From the NCBI GenBank assembly GCA_001592805.2, contig CP051143.1:248001-312000 (forward strand): a DNA stretch of 64,000 bases, read 5' to 3'. The stretch comes from Peltaster fructicola (taxonomy: Eukaryota > Ascomycota > Dothideomycetes). A model generated the notes under the pieces. That model was given only the letters and a program-made list of their open reading frames with translations. It was not told the DNA's origin and made no database searches. The position numbers and the translations under genes are program-made. Each line of letters starts with the position of its first letter. Positions within the stretch are counted from its first letter, which is position 1. Shown piece after piece: positions 55,975 to 64,000 of the stretch.

Positions 55975-57924
55975 CACAATCAGGCTAGACAAAGACTGAT
56001 GCTGTAGTTGATGACTGCTGAAGGACACAACCACGAGAACTTTCACACCACGAATGTCGTCTGGCGATGTGAGCAAATTTTGGCCGCCAGTGACACAAGT
56101 GACTTTTGTGGGGATCAGATCCCAATCACGCAACGTGCCGGATAGTCTTCCAGTTTTAGCTCGACCTCAGTAAGAATATCGAGGGTGTTCTAGTTTTGTC
56201 GCCGTTCGATGTTCTGTGTGCTGAGTCCTCCGTGCGGTACTGACCACCTCGATGGCAAGGAAAGGCCTTCAAAGGTTCAGACGATGAGCGGCAGTCCGAC
56301 CGTGGAGGGTAATGCTACCCTCGCGAATGCTCGATTCGAATGGCGTCAGGTAGAGTACTTGAAAACTTAGGTTGTCCTTAGGTAATCCTAGAGCAGTGCT
56401 GAACTGACCTGTTGCACTCCTAACCAAGATGCAGTGCCACGGTGTGAGCGTCATGAAGCATTACTCTGGCTCAATCGCAGCAACAAGTGAGGTCGTACTG
56501 TCTCTCTTTGCAAGTCAGCTGTTTGAGGTTGTGGCGAGTCCGGGACACAGCTGTAGAAATGGATTCGCTAGTCAGATTGGGAAGCACGTTGCAATGCGCT
56601 GTTGGGCCGATTGCAGATGGTTTTACCTAACGAGAATGTTCTCGATGGGGTTTCCAGCTTGAGCGCCAAGATGTTGTCTTCGCCAGGCTCGTCATCTGTA
56701 ACGAAGGTGCTTTGCGAAAATCCTTGCTCCAGGGTTCTGGCGGGCCCGTTTGCGAATTAAATGTAGTATCAGCTGAGGTATACCGACAGCCTGGCGAGTC
56801 AGATAAGAGCACCATCATTCTTGTATCGTGGTCGTCATTCACCGAGACTAGATGGGGATGCGGGGACCCTGCAGGGGTCTTTGTGCTGGTATCTTTCTTT
56901 CCCATGGCTGGACATGCGGAATCCACGTAGACAGACCCGATAGACAGAGCGTGATCCTCGATCGGCATCCTCGCACCATTGTGTCTCGTGGTGGTTTGGT
57001 TGTGTACCTGTGCCGCACAGCTGCAGCGCCAGCTACGTCTCCCGACCAAATTCTTCGGCACACTGCTTCCTCCATCGCCGACGGCCCTCCTTTGACTAAG
57101 ACTGAGCTCTCTTGATGTCCTAGGGAGCGATACGACTGATCGAGTCGTCTGGACATATCCAAGTGGTGCTTCGAACGGTGAAAAGGCTCTGGTTGTGATT
57201 CAGCTAATGCTCACTGCACTTCTAGCACATCATTTGTGGATGGGACGATGGTGTAGCCGGTATCCGTTCGAGAAAATGTTGCATCTCCGGTGCACAGCAA
57301 GTAGCTGGCCACAAGGTGGTGCCCTGCGTATCATCCTGACTTGGTGTATATGCTGATCTGTGTACGTGCTCTATACAGCTCTAAAGTCGTCATTGGTCCG
57401 TTGGAAAGCTGATCATGCTTCGCAAGATTCTCGTTGTTCCTAGTTTGCAAGGCGCGTAAGGTGTAAGTGATCAGTACATCCAGCGAGACGTCTCCGGACA
57501 AAGCGGTAGTTGGTTCGAAGGTTTGTGAAAGGCAGCGGGAGACCCAGTGTTAAGTATGTACGGTGTTGAGCGAGCGACCTCATCGTCTTGTTAACCGTAC
57601 TTAGAACTGGTCGGCGGACACCAATGATAAGCGATGAAGAGCGATAAGAAACCGTACATGTTGGCGACTGTGAAGCTGTTGTCAGCATAGAATGTATCAT
57701 AGATTGTGTCATTTCGATGACATTCTAGTACTGAAGTGGGTGGGTGTAATACTTATAGCTTCAGACAAGGAAGGAGCGGGTTATGCAGATAGGCTCAATC
57801 TGGAGATAAGCATATAGGAGATGTATAGTCTGACGTGGGATGGCTAACGATACACGCGACATCACGTACTATACATCTACTTCTTTACTGCAGCATGCTT
57901 TGCAGGCATCAGCCCGGAGCATCA
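55975..57924. other. 2-kb intergenic region upstream of nmrA
   Basis: It contains the nmrA promoter and the 3' end of ste23. One GATAAG (about 56800) is present, which is interesting for a nitrogen gene but expected by chance. The longest open frame (57061-56627 minus, 144 codons) has no domain, signal peptide or splice support. I cannot support a gene here. Confidence 0.4.
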
Positions 57925-60900
57925 TTACAGCTTGCTTTCCAGCTCCTCGAATTCGCTGAGGTGCTTTACAGGTGTAGCACCAGCAGAGACCGGCATTGTA
58001 GCCTTCCATGCCTTGACGTCCTCAATTGCCACAGCTGGTGTGCTCTCAACTGCGACGGTGTCTGTGGCGTGCTCGTCCTTTGCAGCCTGGATGCCCAGGC
58101 TAGGCAAGATCTGAGTTAACAGCAGCTTACCTTGCTCAGCGATCTGTGCCAATTGAGCTTCTGCAAGTTGTGCTGTCTCTCCAATGTAGCCTGTCAGTGC
58201 CTTGACAATGTCGTCTACATCACCGGCGTGTACGTCGACCTTGCCCAGTCTTTCAGACAGCGCGGCGGTATCGACAGGAAGGCCCATTTGACCGAGAGCT
58301 TCGCCGAGCGTGGCTGTAAGCTTCTGAGCTTGCTCTTGAGGATCCAACTTGGCTGCGATGTCCGCCGTGGAAGCTTGAGCGACGAGGTGTACTGCCGCTT
58401 TCGCCCGTGTCGACGATGATGGATGGATGTACTGCTGGTAGAAGTTGAGAATGTCGTCCTTGTTCAGCTGCTCGACATTCTCGGCATCACGATATACTAT
58501 ACAGCATTAGCAAAGCTTTTGATAGAGAGAGGGCAGACAGGACTTACCCAGCTCGAAGTCGAAGGCCTCAGAGGTGATGTGGTGCCACAGACGGGCAGAC
58601 TCTTGTGACAGGTTTTTAAGCTTCTCCAATCGTTTGTTGATCACACCAGTCTTGTGAGCATTGAAGTCTTCCTGTGACATGTCGCGCAGCACTTTCTCGA
58701 ACCCTGTGAAGAACGAATCGATCCTAGTTTCCAGAAATCTGCAGTCCTTTTCACTCTGGATGAGCACTCTGAAAGCCGAGACGTTGTTGAGGATGACCAC
58801 ACCGCTGCCCACGACGTAGCCGAGTTGCTCCTTGGTCCGCAATTGGTCGAAGCATGGTTCGTCTATCATCTGAGCAAAGAGAAGGAGTCGAGCACGTAGC
58901 GAACGGCTGATGTTTTGACCGATCACTAGAATGTACTCGATGCAGTGATTCACATTGTCGGCGTTCTTGAGCGTTCGCGAGTAGACATAACTGGATCCCG
59001 GAGGTATGACAATGTTTCGCTTCGTCGGCCACTGGCTTGGTGGCAGACGATGTGCTTGCAAAGTCTTCTCAACCATGTCTGTGATGTCGAGCGCATCCCG
59101 CTTGTACAGATTACCGTGAATGAGCAGCTCGATGTGCATCTGCTTCAGGATCTGCGGGAAGAAGCTGCGCAGGTCATCAGCTGTGACGGACGGCAGTTCT
59201 TCAAGGAGTTCGTGCACGGCCCAGTCACGCTCACTGACGAGCCAGCGACTGAACGATGAGATGACTCGGAAGGGATCCTGATATTCGTAGTTGCGGAAGC
59301 TTCGTAGCAGACGCTCCTTGATGATCTCGAACCTCTCGTTGCTGACTTCCAGATCACGCATCGTTGTGAGCACCTTCTCAAGCAGAACGGACATCTTGTC
59401 GTTATAACCGCTCAGAGATATGTCTAGACCTTGAGAATGCGAAGCAACGTTGTACTGCAACCCTGCAAGCTCGGCGTCATAAGCGTACTCACTGAGGCTG
59501 TCTTGTACCAACTCCTTGTAAAGCGATGTCATGACCACTGTCAAGGGCGATGCATTGACGATAGGGCTGCGCAGACACACATCAATGTTTGCTTTCGGCA
59601 CCCAGAAGCGGTCGTCCTTCTTGAACCACGTGCGGATATTCTCATCGTTCTTGATCAGCTTTGGTGTCACCAGCGGCTCTTCATTCTCCTTCTTCTCGAC
59701 ATCAAGTCTCGATGGTACGAACTCGTTCTTGCCAGGCAGGAAAAGCTCAGCAGGACGAGGGCTGCCACTCTTGGCACCATCTTTCAGCTCCTGCAGCAAC
59801 TCTGCTGGCAGTCGCTCGATCTTGTACTCTGTGTTGTACCATTTCTCTCGCTCCGGCCAGTCACCGGGATATTCTTGGCTGACCAGCAGTACGCGGAAGT
59901 TATCTGGTCGGAGCGCGTCGAGACCTCGTTGTATGGCTTCTGGGTTGAATTCCCGAATCAGGTATTGTGCACTCATCAACTGATCTCGTGGATATGGCTT
60001 CTGCATCACGCCAGCGATCTGACTTGCGGTTCGCGATGCTGGGATTTTCTGTCGGAACTTGAACTCGACCTCAGCTAGCTTCGCCATCTCATCCACAATC
60101 CATTGCTGTGGCGGCTGTGCTTTGAGCAACTCAATATACTGGAAGACGATCTTGACTAGCTCGAGATAGTTCTTCAGGCCAGCTTCGGTCAGTCGTAATG
60201 ACACTTGGAAGAGTGCTGTGCCAGGACAAATTGACGATGCTCCAGCACTCAAGCTGTTGGCCCAGCCCTTGGCCTTCAGATATGCCAGGATACTACCTGG
60301 TCCCTCGTGGCCGACCAGATGCGAGATATAGCGTCCTGGTGAAGACTCCCACAGATCGTCCTGATCAGGGTATGGGAAGATAATCTCCAAGATCTTCTGG
60401 TCCATGACTGGCTTGGCGAAGATCTGCATTCCCAGCTGCTCTGTCGTGAGTGATGGAACATCATCCCATCGCAGCTGAGGTAAATCCTGGTTCTCAACAT
60501 CTGAGAAGAACTCCTCCACCCATGCCTGCAGGGTGTTCAAGTCCTCTTGTCCCAGCACTACCAGCTTCATACGGTTTGCAGAGTAGTGTTTCTTGTAGAA
60601 GTCCATAAACGCATCTCGAATCTTGACACCACGACCGATCGGATCATCGTGTAACGTCTTGTAGCTTCCGGTCGAGAACTTCTGGAATGGATGCAGCTTG
60701 TTCGACGTGCTCTTCTCCAGTTGATATAGCCTCCACTGGTCGCTCTGTAAGTTCTTCTTGTTCTCCGAATCGACTGCTCTTAACTCTCTGTCCAGGGTGT
60801 CTGCCAGGAACAATGGCTTGACGAAGAATTGGGAGAATCGGTCTAGGGCACCATACAGTGGCGCTCTTGTTTTCGGTACTGCCAACGATGTCGTGCTACT

Positions 60901-61586
60901 GCTGGCTGAGGCTGTGGGACTGTTGGAGGTGGATGATGCGGAGAGCTCGAAGTAGTAGTTTGTGGATGTTGCTGCTGTGAAGGCGTTGGAGCTGCCTCCG
61001 AATTTCGTGAGGTATTGGTTGTAGTCGTTCTCGCCTGGATACTGCGAAGTTGTCAATCGTCGTACGCTACCATCAAAGTGTGACACACCTTCTCAGTGCC
61101 CATGAACAGCAGATGTTCCACAGCATGTGCCAAGCCAGGCAGCTCGTCTGAGTCGCTGAAACTTCCCACATTCACGTCCATTGCCGCCGATGCCTTGTCG
61201 GTATCTGGATCATGTATAAGGAGCGCCTCGAGTTGATTGGGCAGTCTGATAACTCTGTAGGTTCTGTTGTCAAGCAGAGGCTTCTCCAGTCGGTCTGCCA
61301 GTATCTCAATACCAGAAGGTCGTCCATCAAGTCGTGACTCTGCCATCGTGGCATGCCTACGTTGCGTGGCAACCATGTTGTAGTTACGTTGTAGAGCTCG
61401 ACAGCTCCCACCTTGCTCCTTTGCTTGACCTCGATTCGTGCTGATAGTTGCGGCTTGTGTTGATCGACCTGCAAGTGCTTGTGAACCGAGGAAGTTGAGG
61501 GATCCTCGTAGATTGGAATGAAGCGCCCAACACCTTATAGCCGCATCCGTCTTAACGAGCGATAGACGTGTCGAGAGACCAAGCAT
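57925..61586 (-). CDS. ste23: Insulin-degrading-enzyme-like M16 metalloprotease (Ste23)
   Basis: Three exons, 61586-61089, 61041-58548 and 58496-57925, encode 1,187 residues from the ATG chosen. The introns are 47 bp (GTGTGT..CAG, ATTGAC branch) and 51 bp (GTAAGT..TAG, TGCTAAT branch). Splicing restores the zinc site LAHAVEHLLFMGTEKYPGEN (HxxEH, residues 154-158) and FELVYRDAENVEQLNKDD. NAFTAATSTNYYFE, LVGHEGPGSILAYLK, IDEPCFDQLRTKEQLGYVV and the C-terminal ILNFYQQYIHPSS follow the M16A four-domain pattern. Ste23 degrades small peptides and matures a-factor in yeast. From 61586 the N-terminus (MLGLSTRLSLVKTDAAIRC) looks like a mitochondrial presequence, while an internal ATG at 61346 (MAESRLDGRP) would give a 1,107-residue cytosolic form. 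A still earlier ATG at 61679 would add a poly-Cys run encoded by CAG repeats. Confidence 0.93.
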
Positions 61587-62171
61587 AGAAGAATGCCCCA
61601 GTCTGGTTTGAAGTGAACACTTGAAGTATGTACAGCAGCAGCAGCAGCAGCAGATAAAGAAAGCTTTCAACTTCAGCAAACAATACTAAAGGGCGCTACG
61701 GCACGCAGCTCGAGGTGAATGCGAAGAACGGAAGCGAGTGCTTAGGCGTCTATAGGTAGAACTACCTTGATGAGAGATGATATGCAGATATGATATTGCT
61801 CGACAAACTTCCAGAAACTTATTGTCCAGATGGGCACGTCTTTCCTGACATGCATGATGCAACGATCTCAGCCGAGGACTTCCCTGGCCAATCGTATGAA
61901 ATAGTCTCCGCGCAATGCACATGAGCAGCATTGACATTCTACCCATCTCATGACAGGAGACAGCAGCTCCAGGGCGATGTTGCGGACGGTCACACGGTCA
62001 GTGCACTGAAACCCTGATGGCAGGAAGCCAGAAACTTGTCACACCGACACTTTGAGAGGCAGGGAGGTGAAGTAGAGGCTTTGTAGGCATGAGCACAATT
62101 ATGCCTTGCGTGTTACATTAGAGAGCGTGTGCTACACCCGCTCGCAGTGTGATCTCGTAGTGTATCGTAGC
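61587..62171. promoter_or_regulatory. ste23 promoter / gid7 3' region
   Basis: 585 bp upstream of ste23 and downstream of gid7, both on the minus strand. It contains the CAG microsatellite. No gene is visible. Confidence 0.4.
61633..61653. repeat. (CAG)7 microsatellite in the ste23 5' region
   Basis: Seven CAG triplets on the plus strand (CTG on the ste23 sense strand), about 50 bp upstream of the chosen start. In the frame open from 61679 they would read as poly-Cys, which argues that this stretch is untranslated leader. Confidence 0.85.
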
Positions 62172-64000
62172 TCATGAGAATAGTCCGCCTGAGCCCAAGG
62201 GTGCGCTGACCGCACTCTGAGCTCGCAGAGCATTGTTAGATGTCCATCTACAGCGATGTTAGTGTATGACCATGGTAGACAAGTGGTAGACCTTACATGC
62301 TGACTCGCCGATCGTCCCCAGCGCTGGCGAAGATGGCGCTGTTCGTCGGGTGCCACGCAACTGCGTTAACAGAATGCTGCCCATGTGCGTAGATATTCCC
62401 TATGCGTTCACCACTGTGTCGGCGCCAGACGTGGATGGTACCATCTGCAGTAGCTAGTTAGTCGGAGAGGTCGATACAACAAGCCAGGAACATACCTTCA
62501 CTTCCTGAAATGACGAAGGTCTCGCCAGCACCACCAAAACAGGACTTGAGGATCAGACCTCTCTGCCGTATACCTTCAAAGTCTGTGACCAGCTTCCCGG
62601 TATAGCTGTCTATGGTCTGGCATCGGCTGACTGACATGTTGATGAGCATCTGGCTGCCATCACTCGAGAATGCAATCGATGTGACTTGCCCGTCCATCTG
62701 CCAGTCAGACACGCGTTGTCTTGTGAGCAGATCAAATGTCATCAGTCGATTGTCCATGGTGCTTGCTGCCATCAAAGACCCGTCTCGAGACACAGCGACC
62801 GCAACGATGCGGAAAGAGGTAGGATTATGATCTTTGAGCTTCGGATCCCACGGTGGATCTCGCCAAGAGTGGATTTCGTTGTTCTTGATCACTCCCAGCG
62901 ATGATGTGTTGCCATTTTGTCTCATGCTGTACATGTTCAATGGCCTTGCTGAGCTCTGAGAGCCGATTACGAATGTCTCCGAGTCTGGCAGCCAAGCCAC
63001 TGCGCAGACCGGATAGTCGAAATGGTCACCTCTGGCGACGACCCTGCCGTCTCGCATGCTTATCACACTAAACTCGGAATTGTACGAGCACGCTATCAGA
63101 TATCGGTCATCTGGGCTGAACGCAATCTGGCAGACACCTCGGTTCTCGATGGCAACTGAACTGCGTTCGTAGTCTCGTAGTTCGTACAGGACTTTCCATC
63201 GAGTGGTGTCGTGGACTGTGACAAGACCTTCTCTGCCTGCCGCGGCCAGCATCGTTCCGTTGTGACTGAATTCGAGTGTCCACACCTCGTCTGTATGAGT
63301 TCGAAGCTCGTGAAAGAATGACATCGGCACATCCTCCACACTGCATTCGTGATCGTGATAGAGACTCGGCCTGGTCAATGTGTTGTGATATGTGCATCGG
63401 TTTATCTGATCCGTCTGTACAGTGTTGAGGAGTGTTGCTAAACGGTGTTCGGGTATCATGACTGATGGTGAGATGGATTTGGAGATGTTCGTCAAGAGTT
63501 CGGTTCTGCTGTCGCCGTGAGCACCATCCCACAGTGCCCTGGCATACAAGTCGAGCTTTGAGGAGCACATCATGAATGATGATAATGCATGTAGCTTCGC
63601 GGTATCCTGCTTCAATGGGGCAAGCTCATTTCGTAAGACATGCAAGGCAGCACTCAGATTTCGTGCCTCGAGCAGCTCCAGATACTTCTGCTGACGAAGA
63701 AGAAAGCGTAGTGCTACAGTATCTGCACCCTCCGCCAGCGGAAGGCCACTCTTGTCGTAGCTATTTCGTGTCGTTCGAGACTTCTGCCACGCTTGTCCGT
63801 TTTCCTGTGCTGACGATGCTGTATGCTCAAAACCAAAGAGTAGCATTTCCGCCTCCTGCCATTCTCCTTGCAGTACAGCAGCTCGAAAAGCAGCAACACT
63901 GGGCACTTCCAACTGGTATCCGCTCTCCTTTGATAATTGGTTTGCTGCCTCGCGATAGCCTAGATCAGACAAAGACTGTAGTATTATCCTCGTGACTTCT
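62172..64000 (-). CDS. gid7: Gid7/WDR26-like WD40 subunit of the GID ubiquitin ligase, 5' truncated by the window edge
   Basis: Three exons are visible: 64000-62496, 62453-62297 and 62247-62172 (at least 578 residues); the start lies beyond the right edge. The introns are 42 and 49 bp with GT..TAG ends. The frame opens with EVTRIILQSLSDLGYREAAN, the LisH motif, followed by a CTLH region (YQLEVPSVAAFRAAVLQGEW, LRFLLRQQKYLELLE) and then WD40 repeats from about residue 225 (HTDEVWTLEFSHNGTMLA, GVCQIAFSPDDRYLIACS, VTSIAFSSDGSQMLI). Splicing adds SEATADGTIHVWRRHSGE and the last blade AVAWHPTNSAIFASAGDDRR, ending IWTSNNALRAQS. Gid7/WDR26 is a scaffold of the GID/CTLH E3 ligase that degrades gluconeogenic enzymes when glucose returns. 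The architecture is complete apart from the N-terminus. Confidence 0.92.

Noticed and set aside
1-64000. tRNA, rRNA or transposon genes
   Set aside because: I looked for GGTTCRANNCC-type B boxes, long terminal repeats with target duplications, and reverse transcriptase or transposase motifs; none was convincing. A tRNAscan and RepeatMasker run would settle it.

Overview
The window looks like nuclear DNA of a filamentous ascomycete (Pezizomycotina). Introns are short, about 42-58 bp, with GT..AG ends and often a CTAAC/CTGAC-like branch motif. Intergenic spaces are small, and the genes match fungal families: a SepA/Bni1-type formin, NmrA, a Cdc2 kinase, a GH64 glucanase, Npr3 and Gid7. The gene set and secreted proteins recall Dothideomycetes, but that placement is an inference. 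Splice junctions were worked out by hand and checked for frame and family continuity.

Left part (1-28.4 kb), in order: the 3' part of an NmrA-like oxidoreductase gene; a small single-pass membrane protein; a large formin; a degenerate-repeat spacer; a CWC16/Saf4-type splicing factor; a secreted NTF2-like protein; two flavoenzymes (FAD monooxygenase and nitronate monooxygenase); tRNA methyltransferase Trm7; a secreted sphingomyelinase-like phosphodiesterase; a GH64 glucanase convergent with the repair factor Rad4; and Cdk1. Rad4 and Cdk1 are divergent and share a 427-bp promoter containing an MCB box and a forkhead-type site.

Middle (28.4-41.1 kb): a 12.7-kb stretch with no convincing gene. 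Much of it is made of diverged tandem repeats with units of 20, 35, 40, 50, 54 and about 90-115 bp. The left side is pyrimidine-rich on the + strand and the right side purine-rich, and at least one sequence family occurs in opposite orientation on the two sides. This is the most unusual part of the window. A regional centromere, a heterochromatic satellite block or a non-coding locus would all fit, and the sequence alone does not decide.

Right part (41.1-64 kb): a long coiled-coil protein; two adjacent secreted cysteine-rich proteins, one visible only after splicing; a mitochondrial oxodicarboxylate carrier; Npr3 (TORC1 control); ribosomal protein L4; a SET/NAP histone chaperone; the nitrogen regulator NmrA; an insulin-degrading-enzyme-like protease (Ste23); and Gid7 of the GID/CTLH ubiquitin ligase, which runs off the right edge. 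Npr3, NmrA and Gid7 all belong to nutrient-response pathways, but nothing here shows that they are co-regulated.

Three conserved-looking genes (formin N-terminus, coiled-coil protein, Npr3) have reading-frame breaks that introns do not explain well. Assembly indels are the simplest explanation. They should be checked against reads before any biological reading is given.
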